Assembly: GCF_964355755.1 (NCBI RefSeq)
Contig: NC_092677.1
Location: forward strand, 10,128,601 to 10,192,600
Length of the DNA: 64,000 bases
Direction: 5' to 3'
From: Antedon mediterranea
Taxonomy: Eukaryota > Echinodermata > Crinoidea > Comatulida > Antedonidae
In this document: positions 23,901 through 34,468 of the stretch, piece after piece
How positions within the stretch are numbered: position 1 is the stretch's first letter
Layout of the letters: each line of letters begins with the position of its first letter
The notes under the pieces: generated by a model
What the model saw: only the letters and a program-made list of their open reading frames with translations
Told to the model about the DNA's origin: nothing
Database searches by the model: none
Program-made: the position numbers and the translations under genes

Positions 23901-25987
23901 CATCGGTTATAATGTATAGTAATTTAGTTACAGACTTCAAACAAGCCCAAAATGGTATCTAAATCAAGTTTGATCTGAAATACAATAATTTAATTTGATG
24001 ATGTTTTACACTTTATACAATATAAATATACCTCTATTAAGAAGACACTTTTTTGGGTCTTGAACATGTCCACTTAATAGGAATTCTACTGTGCTTGGTT
24101 ATAGTTGAAACTGGTTCATTACAATCTAGTATTGCAATGTGTCTAATGTGCATTCTTTCTGGCTTGTGTAGCATAAATCTCTGTCTAAACTATCAAACTA
24201 GTTTGACACAAAGTGTGTTATGGTCAAATATATCATCCTATCCATATAATATGGGCACATCACAGTTTTTTGTCACATACAGTTTGATAGTGTAGACAGA
24301 GCTTATGATTCCATTAATCCACATTGTCTTATAAGCTTAGGATATCACACACCTGTACAAAGAGTTATTTGAGGGGAGTATTTTTGTTGTTGAGTCTTCA
24401 CTAAATATATTTTTATTTTGTTAATATTTGTTTGATAGACTGACTCTCGGTACGAAGAAGCCAGTGATGTACGTAGTCAAATGAAATTCTTCGAGCAGCT
24501 TGATTCATTAGAAAGAAAACGTAGAGATGAACAAGAGAGGGAATTGTTATTACGAGCTGCTAAGGTTTGCTTTTTTTTTCAAATCAAATCTTGGAATAGT
24601 AACTTATGGATTGAATGAATCATGGATTGAATAATCTACTATTTTATTGATTGAAAAACTTAAATATTTACTCTTTTAGAGTTGTTCCAAACAAGAAAAT
24701 CCAAAGCAGCTTTAATAGAAATCAAATGTTTTATTAATTGAGATTAATGGAGTGGATTAATTGATTTAAATGATTCATGGATTGATTAATCCACTCATAT
24801 TTACTCCTTTAGAGTCGTTCCAAACAAGAAGATCCAGAGCAGCTTCGATTAAAACAAAAGGCAAAAGAGATGCAACAAAAAGAGATGGACCAAGCGAGGA
24901 TGTACAATGCTAACATGGTTGCATTGGATGCTATTGGACCGCGGAAACGCAAACGAGACTCATTTGCAGCTGGAGGCCTATCATCGGTATGTTTTCACAA
25001 CATCCAACAATTATTATTTCCAAATTTTTTTCTTTTCTGTGCTACAAGGAACTATACAATATATGATATATTCTTTCCTTTCTTACAGGGTGGAATAGGG
25101 TCATCTGCGCTTTCTGGTAGCTCACCATCCGTTGCTAGAACTCAAGTAAGTGCCAAATCACACTGTTTAGGGTCGGTTTCCACCAAATGCAGAAAAGTGA
25201 ATTTCACATCAATTAAACAACATGCGATAGAATGAAAGCTTAGCAACAATACTTCCAATGTGAACATGGTTATTAAAAATTAACTCCAAAAGACATTTCT
25301 TCCTTTGACATGTGTAGGTGTAGGCAGTGTCGAGTTGCTCATCCACTTCTGGCGAGAAAACAATTTTACCTTATCGAAACCATATCTTAAATATTCAAAT
25401 GCAGTAGAACACCTCCTCTGGGACACTTTCCTATCAAATGAACAAGGGGAAATATGTTATCTACAGCCATTTGAACACCTGTTACGAGGAGGACACTTTG
25501 TTGAATCCAAATGGTGTCCTATTAATTAAGAATAATATTGCATAACATCTGGTCAGACTAATTGCCCTATCAAGTTATAATAAATAACAATTTCAGATAG
25601 TTGAAAAAGGCCAAATAGATACCAACATTATTGATTTAGGGAAGAACTTACAATTATTATATTAACAGAAAATAACATTTTTAATATAAAATTTCAACAT
25701 ACCTTGAATTATTGACCACGTTTCACATGTCTTTATCAGAAGAATCCTATGAGTGTTTGTTTAAAAAAACATTTTTTCTTTTTAACACCACGTATAAACT
25801 TTCATTCGAACATTTTTAATAATATTGAATACACTACAAATCTGCAATCTTATGTTTACTTTATGAGAATTTTGTTTAACAGATTCGCCGTGTGAAGAGA
25901 GTGACGCTTCGAGATCTATTATTTGTACTTGAACAAGAACGAGAGACAAGGAAATCGGACATCCTTTACCGTGGCTACCTCAAGTAG
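17946..25987 (+). CDS. TAF4: TFIID subunit 4 (TAF4), complete
   Basis: Eleven exons joined in frame: 17946-19007, 19536-19910, 20840-20929, 21199-21444, 22082-22284, 22660-22829, 23673-23803, 24439-24564, 24813-24986, 25089-25145 and 25883-25987; 912 residues. The start AAGATGGCG has an excellent context, although the frame is open upstream. Residues 10-34 carry the N-terminal TAF4 motif (SSEVDESAVRSLVGSLESQL). A long Ser/Thr/Gln/Val-rich activator-contact region follows. The TAFH domain begins at about 443 (SVKKCKNFLTTLIKLAANA) and spans exons 2-4. The histone-fold domain that pairs with TAF12 begins at about 660 (DDDDINDVASMAGVNLMEEN). The conserved C-terminal region includes HATQQRLKDLVEKL, EDPEQLRLKQKAKEMQQKEM and IGPRKRKR. 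TAF4 is a nuclear scaffold of TFIID. Introns 2, 4, 6 and 7 hold MITE-A copies, and intron 8 holds a partial copy of the exon 9 edge. Confidence 0.96.
19946..20101 (-). mobile_element. MITE-A copy in TAF4 intron 2
   Basis: Ends 'agctctgtctaccctatcaa' and 'gtgtagacagagctt'-TA. The core has two copies of 'accatatttgggca' spaced 19-20 bp apart. It begins 36 bp after the exon 2 donor. Confidence 0.88.
20596..20734 (+). mobile_element. Second MITE-A copy in TAF4 intron 2
   Basis: Flanked by TA on both sides. Left end 'agctctgtctac', right end 'tttgatagtgtagacagagcc'-like. It carries two 'atatggtagtgat' units and 'gtccatatatggccacatca'. The outer part of the left inverted repeat after 'gtctac' is missing. 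Confidence 0.88.
21510..21627 (+). mobile_element. MITE-A copy in TAF4 intron 4
   Basis: A TA duplication flanks AAGATCTGTCTACACTATCA on the left and 'tgatagtgtagatagagctt' on the right. This is a short 118-bp version with one internal 'caaatatggtagtgatatga'. A degenerate further fragment may lie at about 21880-21957. Confidence 0.88.
22318..22520 (+). repeat. Dispersed repeat C ('aaaggggacac'), TAF4 intron 5
   Basis: Two imperfect units of a repeat built from 'ttaaaggggacatttt..gggtcccgaatgtgtcc' and 'ccattaaacaaggagaaatgta'. The same phrases recur near 23826, 24040, 25400, 27428, 48718 and 53435. No termini or ORF are recognised, so the class is unknown. Confidence 0.7.
22870..23282 (+). 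mobile_element. Tandemly duplicated MITE-A cluster in TAF4 intron 6
   Basis: Three partial or complete MITE-A copies in a row. A 147-bp block running from 'cacattgttaaagtaatgtt' through 'aagcc.aggccatatgccta' to 'gtagtgttatgacatcat' is repeated directly (22918-23064 and 23065-23211). The last copy keeps both ends. The first two lack the 'gtccatatatgggcaca' arm, so the duplication is post-insertional. Confidence 0.85.
23434..23573 (+). mobile_element. MITE-A copy in TAF4 intron 6
   Basis: TA target on both sides; left end AAGCTCTGTCTACACTATCA, right end 'tttgatagtgtagacaagactt'-like. It lies about 100 bp upstream of the exon 7 acceptor. A short stretch just after it (23578-23610) contains 'gggatttgaacctataactc', which on the minus strand looks like a tRNA B-box and may be a SINE remnant. 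Confidence 0.87.
23826..24095 (+). repeat. Dispersed repeat C in TAF4 intron 7
   Basis: Begins just after the exon 7 donor with 'cagagcccctcctttgggac' and 'ggggacatcattaaagaaca'. It continues through 'caaaatggtatctaaatcaa' and 'gatctgaaatacaat'. This longer form matches 27428-27690 closely. A second short unit ('gggtcttgaacatgtccact') ends at about 24095. Confidence 0.72.
24176..24303 (+). mobile_element. MITE-A copy in TAF4 intron 7
   Basis: TA on both sides; left end 'aatctctgtctaaactatca', right end 'agtttgatagtgtagacaga' then 'gct'. The central part is shortened. Confidence 0.86.
24590..24720 (+). pseudogene. Partial duplicate of TAF4 exon 9 edge inside intron 8
   Basis: The sequence 'ctcttttagagttgttccaa' followed by 'acaagaaaatccaaagcagc' at about 24671-24711 is a diverged copy of the real exon 9 acceptor and first 36 coding bases (24803-24850). 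The upstream flank is also shared (for example 'aatgaatcatggattga' against 'aatgattcatggattga'). The copy keeps an AG acceptor and an open frame for 12 codons before TAATAG. It has no donor and would truncate TAF4 if used, so it is read as a decayed tandem duplication. Confidence 0.75.
25400..25530 (+). repeat. Dispersed repeat C in TAF4 intron 10
   Basis: 'gtagaacacctcctctggga' and 'aggaggacactttgttgaat' followed by a 'gtgtcctattaatt' tail match the shared phrases of repeat C. Boundaries are approximate. Confidence 0.65.
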
Positions 25988-27420
25988 TGGAAGAGTAAGG
26001 TAATAGGAAGCCAAATAAGGCAACTAATTTATCAAAGTGTAATAAATATTCTGGGTTTAACATCATCTCCGACTCTGAGAAACAATTGGTTTCTACAGTA
26101 AGCAACCTGGAATAATGTGTAATACTGAGGAAATTGGGTCACAACTTCTTCAGGCCAGTGGAATGGTGCTGACCTCAGCAATAAGCCAAAGTAAGTATGA
26201 GGAATGTGTGCTTGACGATAAGCCAGGAACAGTGATGGACGACGTAGAAGAAGATGGAATCCTGTATGTAGTAGTCTTCCTGTAAGTTGTAAGGACAGAG
26301 GGCGTGATACCAAAGCTATTACTAAGGAGCAGATTCGAATCGAGTTTGCTAATTATCAGACAGAGAAAGTACGGGAATGACTAAAAGAAACACACACATA
26401 TGAAGCAGAACGCCAGGGGTGTGTAATGAATGCCCAACTACCGATATATATCCGTATTTGATCATAACACAGCAGCAGCACCGTTTACAATATAGTATAT
26501 TTAGAAGTACATACAACAAACTACATCTACTACAGCACCTAACTAATTTGACTAGTATGAATGGCTTTTGTAACCAAGCTAGTGGTAATTTTGTCCCATA
26601 CAACTGGAGGGAGTTGGTAGTTACAAACGTGTGGAACAAGTAAGCCTAAATTAACAGGCCTAGGTACAGCAAGTAAAGCAAGAATGAACCAATGTTGCTG
26701 CATCATATAAGGGAGTTTTGGTCTACGCAACAACTAGGCTTAGCGATTCACACTGGCTGCATTGACTATCATGTGTAAGGTATGACTGAGTGTTTACGGA
26801 CTCTGACCCAACTTGGCTGGCACTAGAAATATTGAGATAAGCTCTCGCTCTTATCTAGCAGAAAAAGATTCTACAGCTGAATTTCAAATGTGTGAAGAAC
26901 TCGCCTTGCTTGGAGTAGCAGTGGAAACTCAACCAGCCATCAACCTACTACAATATATAAATAATACGGGAGCCATACCAATAACATGTACACTAGATAT
27001 AATACCGTTTAAGATAGATTTCACAGCAGATAAAAACAAAGCAGCATCCGCACAAACTAATTGTTAATACTATCCTAATAAATATGACGACGCATGTGCA
27101 TGAAAATAGAATTCATGATACATTTAAATCGGCAATATAGGTCGACGACGCCGCAAACACTATTGACAAATAAGTAAGAAACAAAAAGCTGAAATGGTGT
27201 ATACTGTTAGATATTCAGGGATTTTATTTTTGTTTGCATCGTTTTGATTAAGACGTTACATAGATGTAGTTGAAAATAGTGTTTGAAATCATGTTTAAAG
27301 TTAAATTACTATGTATTTTGCCTAATCTCAAGACTGAGTGTCTATTTAGTAGGATAACACTAGTTACAAACTAATCACAAAATGTGTTTGTACTTGGATT
27401 AGCACCAAATGTTAAATGCG
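25988..27420 (+). other. TAF4 3' UTR and following spacer
   Basis: About 1.4 kb of non-repetitive sequence after the TAF4 stop. An AATAAA at about 27077 is a candidate polyadenylation signal. An 84-codon open frame at 26813-27067 has no similarity I recognise and is not called as a gene. Confidence 0.5.
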
Positions 27421-27427
27421 TGAAATG

Positions 27428-27690
27428 CAGTACAACCACTCATTTGGGACACCTCTATTAAGGGGACACTTCACGAACGAAGGGCGGTAATGGTATATCT
27501 TTTAATACTACGGTCAACCCCTATTTAGGGGACATTATTGGTTCCTAAATATGTTCCATGGGTTATACTGTATAGTAATGTAGTTACAGGCCTCAAACAA
27601 GACCCAAAATGGTATCTAAATCAAGTTTGATCTGAAATACAATCATTTACTTTGATGATGTGTTTACACATCTTTATAAAATATAAATAT
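27428..27690 (+). repeat. Dispersed repeat C, long form
   Basis: Shares 'cactcatttgggacacctct', 'ggggacattattggttccta', 'tcaagtttgatctgaaatac' and 'tttgatgatgt.ttacac' in the same order as 23826-24030, which supports one dispersed family. Confidence 0.74.
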
Positions 27691-28026
27691 ATTTTATTTT
27701 GTTACCTGTTTATAAAATGTATAGCAATTTGATTGGTGTCAGATGTTATCTCGCATCATTAACTTCATATAACCTAAAAGAGAAATATCTTTCAGTATTT
27801 TTTCCATCAAATCTTTATAATGTAATATTCTGTACATACTGTAGATCAGTCAAAAGGGTTTTCCATATCACATTATTAATGATAGTATCAGAATCATGAA
27901 GAAAAAGATGTATATTAATAACTTTTTATAGTGTAACATTTTAAGGGATTTTCTATTTATTATGGGTAAATAGGGAGGACAATGTTTTTTTGTGGGAGTG
28001 AGACTGAGATGGTGAGTGTTGGCCTA

Positions 28027-28138
28027 AAGCTCTGTCTACACTATCAAAGAAGGTGTGATGTGCCCAAATATGGTAATGATATGATGTCATCGTGTCCATA
28101 TATGGGCACATCACATTTTTTTTGTAACATAAAGTTTG
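28027..28138 (+). mobile_element. MITE-A copy, right end truncated
   Basis: TA then AAGCTCTGTCTACACTATCA on the left. The core 'cccaaatatggtaatgatat' and 'gtccatatatgggcacatca' are intact. It breaks off after 'cataaagtttg' without the right terminus. Confidence 0.86.
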
Positions 28139-30745
28139 TGCATATTCAATTCAAACAACATAATATTATTAATCATCTATCTTTTTCGACTGCACTACTC
28201 CCCCCCCCCCCTCCCTTGGCCCCTTTTCATCCATCCAAACACTTCAATTCTTCTGTACATCTCAACTATTTTCGGCAAACATTTGTTCTCTTATTTGCAC
28301 TGGATTCTGTACTTCAAATATGGATGTCCAATATAGGCAAATTCTGTAGTACAGTGTCATATATGTATCATATGTGGCGCCTGTATTAAATTAGGCTTAT
28401 AACCTATGAAACAGGTGACACATGTGATACATATGAGACCCTGTATCAAGTAATTTGTCTATGATACTGGAAAATCAGCCTGTGGACAATATTATATACA
28501 GTACTGAGAATCAGCTACATTTAACCATGGAGTAACTTGACAACGTGACATTGCAAATGAAGCTCTTTTTTGTATTTATCTATTGTTAAATGAAAGTCAG
28601 TGGGTAAATTCTTCCTAAAAGGTATCAAAAAAATATTGTGGCTTATAACATAATGTTGTGTTATATTTTCCTTTTTATAAATCGAACCATATATGTACTC
28701 AAGAACCTAGGACGTTTAATGATTTTATTTTGTTGTAATTTGAATGATTAACATTCTGTTTTTGATTATATAAAAGTTTCACTTGGTGTGATGGCGGTAT
28801 TGGAGTCTCATTATTCTCACTACTTCAACAGAGTACCCTTTAAAACCACCTTTCTTTTGTTAGATATTACTAGACCTTTGTCTCTTTGCCTGCTTCTTCC
28901 CTGTTTACAGAGATTTCCATGGATATTTCCCTCCCCCTTTCCCCCACACTAGAACAAAAGAAGTAATACACTTGACTTGACCACCACCAAACTAACCGTG
29001 TACCTTAACTTCAACTCTAAGTGTGCAGATCTATTAACAAAATATTACTAAATCTTCGCTCAACTACTTTGATACTTTCCATTGTACAGAGATGTCGACC
29101 TCTCCACGTCGGATTTTTCCAAACCCCGGTGTAGAAAATATGTTTTTAATACACCTGAACCCTACAGGTAAACGCATGAATAAGTTAATTCTATAATCCA
29201 CCCACCCGCGACCATCTCTCTCCCTTCCCGCCACTCCTAATCGCTACCGACCTTTCCAAACACACACACACACCTTCCCCTCCCACTACACCCCCTAGAC
29301 CTACCTTGTTCTACAGCAGTGTTGACATTTCCGTTTGTAATGTTTTTTATATATTTACATTGTATTTTTCACTTGTACAAAACACAGTACAGTATATCAA
29401 TGAATATCAAGATGATTTCACATAGTGAAATTTATTTTCAGCAGATTTGCAAATCATATAATAATTTATTTTAGTGTTTAAAACATAAGTAACATCACAA
29501 CAGATTTGCAAATCATTTAATAATTTATTTTAATTAGTTTATTGAATATGGAAAAAATGTTGTACAAATTAAACATATATGATTAAAATTATGGCAGTTT
29601 TATGTTGTCGATAAAAACATAAATTATTCGTTTTTACTGTAAGCGCTAAACCCTTCATCATATTGCACCATACACTGGTGTGTGACGTGATTGCCGCCAG
29701 CCATATATCGCCCACCACGAAGACGCTTGAGGCGCCTCATACTTATAAATATCTCCTTCATTTTATCTGCTTCTATTTTCGTATGTTAATATATGGTGGG
29801 TTATTTAACTACTGTACCAAATGATTACAATACATGGGATTACTTATAAACGAAGTATTAATTTGTTTAAGGGTATTAAGACAATTTTAATCAAATCAAG
29901 TTTTACAACGTAAATAATATACTTTCAATATTCAAATGAAATGTGTTATATTATTATATTTATTTGTTTTGACATTTAAACACGAACGCACTATTTTAAT
30001 CGGGACTCCGGAATGTGATTTTATTAACTGCCAGAACTGCTAGTTTTGTCGGGCCGCTGAAACAAATATAAAGCAAGAAATATTTCTTACAAAAAACGCT
30101 GCTCGCTTATTGACGTAACAGTTTTAAAGATATATTGTCCCTCTGAAAAAATATTTTTTTTGTTTTTGCAAGTGTCATTTTATTGTCACATAATAGTTAT
30201 TCACGTTAACCAAACAATTATTTACCTGAAAAAAAATGTAATTTAAAGCAAAAAATACTTAAATCGTCTGCCAGTTTTGGGTTATAATTAAACGTTTCTT
30301 TTCTCTTTTTATACGTAAATAAATATTATTTTTTTTGTTACAGAAGTGAATAACTTGTATTTGAAGTAAAATACAACAAGAATTCCTACTTTGATATGAA
30401 ACAGACTCAATTTCTGTCACTTTATTTTATTATTATTATATTATTATTATATATATATTATTATTTAAGGTCAAATCTGGGGGGCACTTCATCAAGCCTA
30501 GATACTTCAAGTGTGAAGTATCTATTAATGGACTGTTTTGATAATAATTCAATGATTATCTGACAGCTTTGCTTTGGGATTTGTAATTTTAGCATGACAT
30601 GTCCTAGTTTACAAAAAACAAAAATGTCGGCCTCTAGTACTATAACTGCTGCTTGCTTTCAGCTTCTGAATGAGTAGTCCTCTTAGAACGTAGCTGGCTA
30701 AAGCAGCAGCTTGACAATATTGTCAACTAGGAAATCTTTATGTTA
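28139..30745. other. Gene-poor spacer
   Basis: No exon is recognised. Contents: a C-rich run near 28200, a tract of pyrimidine-rich DNA at 28900-29300, a short direct repeat ('gcagatttgcaaatcat' followed by 'taataatttattttag'-like sequence) at about 29440 and 29500, and a fragment beginning 'aaagatatattgtccctctg' at about 30126. That fragment resembles the left end of the TA-flanked element at 57781. Confidence 0.5.
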
Positions 30746-30880
30746 AACTCTGTCTACACTATCAAACTAGTTTTGACAACAAAGTGTGATATGCCCAAAT
30801 ATGGTAGTAATATGACGTCAAAGTGTCCATAGGCACATCCCATTTTGTTGTCACATAAAGTTTGATAGTGTAGACAGCTT
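30746..30880 (+). mobile_element. MITE-A copy
   Basis: TA flanks both ends. Left 'aactctgtctacactatcaa', right 'tttgatagtgtagacagctt'. The core holds 'cccaaatatggtagtaatat'. Confidence 0.88.
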
Positions 30881-30889
30881 TATAGATGG

Positions 30890-32260
30890 AAATCTATACA
30901 AAAATAACATTATGCTCAACACTGGTCTTTTGGGCAAGTCAATAATGTATGTTGCGCCCTCATCGATTACAATACCACACTTACTTCCCTAAGTGTCTTA
31001 ATATAAATTCCCAAAATGAAAATATAAGAAAATATATGGTAGAGAAATCGTCTGAATATTGAAAGCAGTGTAGGCCTAAGTACGTTAAATACGGCTGTAA
31101 GCATTAATGTATTGTAGCCAAACGTGTTTACACCGCAGTAACTGCAGTAACTGTAGCATTTGGCTTAAGTAGTAGGTCAGCTTATAACATTTTTTGTACT
31201 ACAGTAACTGCAATTTCCACATTACCTGATTTCCAATGTTTCTCGTTTTACTCGTACTTTGTCTTCGTATTTATCACTGTGTAAATATTGTACAACACAT
31301 GTATGACGATGAAACACTATTTGTAAAGGAGAAGATAGATTATGTAATAATAAGAGTGGTCCGTTTTCAAAGGCTGTAAACTAAATGTTAAGTTGTTTTA
31401 CTTGTCGTTGTTTGCCTATTCATTATCAGAACTCGATCAAAGTCGGCCCCAACCCATTTCGGCGGCAACTCACCCTTTTTTGCGTTCCATAATTTATCGG
31501 GATGCAGTTGCCGATTTAGATTGTGGCCGATGTGAGTTGGGCCCAGGATTGTTTAGGGCCGACAGGCTTTCTTTTATCTTACCTTTACAAATGTGAATAG
31601 TTAGTAGGGCCTATGACAACAACAAAAAATTGTCGTTATTCGAGTTATCCACCTGATCGTCGTGTATCTTACCGCTTATATTTCACACAGACACTTAAAA
31701 GTGTTGTTTAAGAGAGTGCCGTGTGAACATTAGACATTTATCTTTTTAAAAATGCCCCCCCCCCCCCCCCATATTATAATACTGATTCATCTTTTTCGTT
31801 CACAAAATCCAATTTATTTTGGCCCTAGTGGCCGCCCATGATTCATCTTCCTTCTCTAGCACCATGCTTTATGTATTCTGTTTTTTTTTTGTGTGCTCAA
31901 GTATTATATTTTCTTTTCGTCCAATATACCATAATATAGTTGATTGTGCCTTTAGCTACTCCATTTATTTCTTAGTATTCGTGTCTATTTACTGCATGAT
32001 CGTTAATATAGATGAATTTGCCTTGTGGTCATTTCAGAATGATTAGGGCTTTGGTTATAATGGTTATTGCTAGTTCTCATAAACTGCCCACATTATATCA
32101 TTGTGTCCATTTGGTCAAAATGAGTCATTATTGAATATGATGACGGATTTGATATATTAAACGTACAATGAGAAAAGAAGTTAAAATACAGCCACACCCA
32201 TTGCTTTCCAAGTTTGTGACGCAAGCATAGGCTTAGTTCTGACTTGAAAATTCATGCGTT
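30890..32260. other. Gene-poor spacer with homopolymer C run
   Basis: No coding exon is recognised. A run of 16 C residues lies near 31755. A GC-richer patch at 31440-31570 ('gtcggccccaacccatttcg' to 'gtttagggccgacagg') has weakly inverted ends and may be a transposon relic. Confidence 0.45.
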
Positions 32261-32270
32261 GCGTGCTTTA

Positions 32271-32411
32271 AAGCTCTGTCTACAATCCCAAACTTCATGT
32301 GACAAAAAAATGTGATGTGCCCATGTAATGGACACGATGTAATAGTACTACCATATTTGGGCACATTACATTTTTGTTAGTCAAACTAATTTGATAGTGT
32401 AGACAGAGCTT
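32271..32411 (-). mobile_element. MITE-A copy
   Basis: TA|AAGCTCTGTCTACAATCCCA on the left and 'gatagtgtagacagagctt'|TA on the right give a clear TA duplication. The core 'actaccatatttgggcacat' shows the reverse orientation. Confidence 0.9.
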
Positions 32412-32460
32412 TATATAACGTACGATAACAGTATGTCAATGTGACCAAACAGAACACACC

Positions 32461-32820
32461 AACCTATTTATTTTGGAAATTGGTAGTCAGGCTATACATT
32501 GACTTTTGCCCAATTAGCAGTGTCACTGGTGTTGGGAACGCGATATTTCCTATACGGCCATAGTAACCCTATTTATTTGGAAAATTGGTAGTCAGACTAT
32601 ACACTGACTTTTGACCAATCAGCTGCAGTATCACTGGTGTTGGAGCGCGCTATTTCCTATAACATTTAAGTCGTGTTCCGCGCGTTACATGATATGAGCA
32701 TAGTAACCCTTTTTATTTTGGAAATTGGTAGTCAGATATAAAGACTGACTTTTGACTAATCAGACAGCGGTATCAATGGTCGTGTTCCCCGCGTACACGA
32801 TATGGCTAGTACATTTCTGC
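32461..32820 (+). repeat. Three-copy tandem repeat, about 100-140 bp units
   Basis: Three diverged units begin with 'aacctatttattttggaaat', 'aaccctatttatttggaaaa' and 'aacccttttattttggaaat'-like sequence near 32461, 32564 and 32705. Each continues 'ttggtagtcag', 'actgacttttga', 'cactggtgttgg' and 'tatttcctata'. The unit length varies because of internal insertion. Confidence 0.8.
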
Positions 32821-32964
32821 AGGTTCTGTTTTCATGCATGTTTTAAAAAATATATTTGGTAGGTATTATCAAACTACAAATAATGGTATAGGCCATGGAT
32901 TTAAATGCCGTTACATGAATCATAACGCCTATTTATAATATCTGTTTAGTTTGGCCTCCCGTAA

Positions 32965-33041
32965 AGCTTGGTTCCCACTAGGACGCAACGCAAGGACGTA
33001 AGCCACCCCTACGTCCTAGTGGGGCGTAGGGGACTAAGCTT
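32965..33041 (+). mobile_element. MITE-B copy, internally deleted
   Basis: 'agcttggttcccactaggac' on the left and 'gtcctagtggggcgtagggg' then 'actaagct' on the right. Most of the interior is missing. Confidence 0.75.
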
Positions 33042-33481
33042 GATAATTGACCGTACCTATGTGGTGTATCCACAATGTAGTCATTCCTATTTCATCTTGT
33101 GTGTTTCTGAGCTTATATAAATTACCTAATATTTTAGTAAGCTGTTTTTAGTTTCTTTTGACGCATTTTAGCGCCTGTTCCTCCTCAGCCCTAGTGGTGC
33201 ACTCTACTAATATGAATTGTTTTGAGTTGAGAGTCCAATGCATCTGTTATCTCCCCGTGAATACATCTCTGTTTTCTTAAGACACTATTAAACCTATCTA
33301 TTTATTGTTAATAAAAATACTTGGTAGCCGCAAGACACAGAAGCTCCTGTCGGCATATATAATGGATTACTATACCGCAGGAGGAAAGAGAATATGCAAT
33401 GTATTTTGTATTTGATAATGATCATGTATTATCTGAAAATAGAATAAATTTGATTTCATGTTTAAAATTATATGTCCTTTA

Positions 33482-33660
33482 AGCTTGGTTCCCACTAGAA
33501 CGTAACGCAAGGACGTAAACGCAACGCAAGCGTTTTAACCAATGGCAAGCGAAGTTATAGACACTTGGCAATCACAAGCGAATAAGCCATCGCTTGTGAT
33601 TGGTCAATTCACTTGCGTTGCGTTACGTCCTTGTGTTGCGTCGCTAGTGGGAACCACGCT
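33482..33660 (+). mobile_element. MITE-B, complete 179-bp copy
   Basis: Ends 'agcttggttcccactagaac' and 'cgctagtgggaaccacgct' form inverted repeats flanked by TTA on both sides (33479-33481 and 33661-33663). The interior is a long imperfect palindrome: 'aaccaatggcaagcgaagtt' on one arm and 'aatcacaagcgaataagcca' with 'tcgcttgtgattggtcaatt' on the other. There is no ORF. The length of 179 bp is shared exactly by copies at 38306 and 56682. The 3-bp TTA duplication is typical of PIF/Harbinger-type transposition, so this is probably a Harbinger-derived MITE. Confidence 0.92.
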
Positions 33661-33857
33661 TTAGACCTTTAAAGTTTAACATGGTTTGTAATTGAATCGT
33701 TTAGATTAAACTTCCATAAGGGTTAAGTCATGAGAAGGAATGTATAGTCTTTATTAAGCCTGGTTCCCACTAGGACGTAAAACGCAAAGCAAGCGTGTTG
33801 ACCAATGACAAGCATAAGTTTAAATAATCCATCGCTTGTGATTAGTCAACTCACTAA

Positions 33858-34075
33858 AGCTTGGTTCCCACTAGAACGTAACGCAAGGACGTAAACGCAA
33901 CGCAATCGTTTTAACCAATGACAAGCGAAGTTATAGACAGCAAAGATCTTCGTGGCGCTATAGTATCTTTGATAGACAGTTAGCAATCACAAGCGAATAA
34001 GCCATCGCTTGTGATTGGTCAATTCACTTGCGCTGCGTTACGTCCTTGCGTTGCGTCGCTAGTGGGAACCACGCT
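33858..34075 (+). mobile_element. MITE-B inner copy, itself interrupted
   Basis: 'agcttggttcccactagaac' to 'cgctagtgggaaccacgct', flanked by TAA on the left and TTA on the right. It is 218 bp because it carries a 31-bp insertion plus an 8-bp target duplication. Removing these 39 bp gives the family length of 179. Confidence 0.9.
33941..33971 (+). mobile_element. 31-bp insertion with 8-bp target duplication
   Basis: A 31-bp segment beginning CAAAGATC and ending ATCTTTG lies between two copies of ATAGACAG (33933-33940 and 33972-33979). The undisturbed MITE-B consensus has this 8-mer once. The 7-bp terminal inverted repeat CAAAGAT and 8-bp duplication fit a hAT-type event. The short length implies an extreme internal-deletion derivative. 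Confidence 0.78.
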
Positions 34076-34291
34076 TTACGTTGTGTTACGTTCTTGTGTT
34101 TCGTCTCTAGTGGGAACCAGATATTAGAGGATTTATTTAATACATTTTTGGTTATAATATACAGTACAGTTTTTGTTTATTACATGATACTTTGATTATT
34201 TTAATTTGTGAGGTAAGTTTTTTCAAATTTGATTGGTTCACGTGACTGTTGCCTTGTCGATTCTAACGAAAGATTGCTGAAGCCCTCATTT

Positions 34292-34466
34292 GTTTCCCAC
34301 TTAAACGTAACGCAAGGACGCGACGTTTTGACCAATCACGACGCGATGAATAATTCGTCATACTTTCACGTATGTAGGTTTACCAATCACAATCAACAGT
34401 ACGGACGATCCATCGCATCATGATTGGTCAAATGACTTGCGTTGGCGCTTACGTCATTGTACGTCC
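34292..34466 (+). mobile_element. MITE-B, diverged copy
   Basis: 'cacttaaacgtaacgcaagg', 'gttttgaccaatcacgacgc', 'atgattggtcaaatgacttg' and 'tacgtcattgtacgtcc' follow MITE-B order, but the sequence is strongly diverged and the right terminus is lost. A MITE-A copy abuts it at 34469. Confidence 0.7.
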
Positions 34467-34468
34467 TA

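Larger units (their letters stand above)
33757..34122 (+). mobile_element. MITE-B host copy split by another MITE-B
   Basis: The left part is 33757-33857 ('agcctggttcccactaggac' to 'gattagtcaactcac'). The right part is 34079-34122 ('cgttgtgttacgttcttgtg' to 'ctagtgggaaccag'). Between them sits a complete MITE-B at 33858-34075. Joining the two parts gives the normal order of MITE-B sequence, so the inner copy inserted into an older one. Confidence 0.88.

Noticed and set aside
26813-27067. An 84-codon open frame after TAF4
   Set aside because: It lies in the TAF4 3' region, has no recognised family and no splice partners; it is probably untranslated.
31393-31596. A 67-codon open frame in the repeat island
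   Set aside because: It has no recognisable similarity, an unremarkable start context and a location in a GC-rich patch that looks like a transposon relic.
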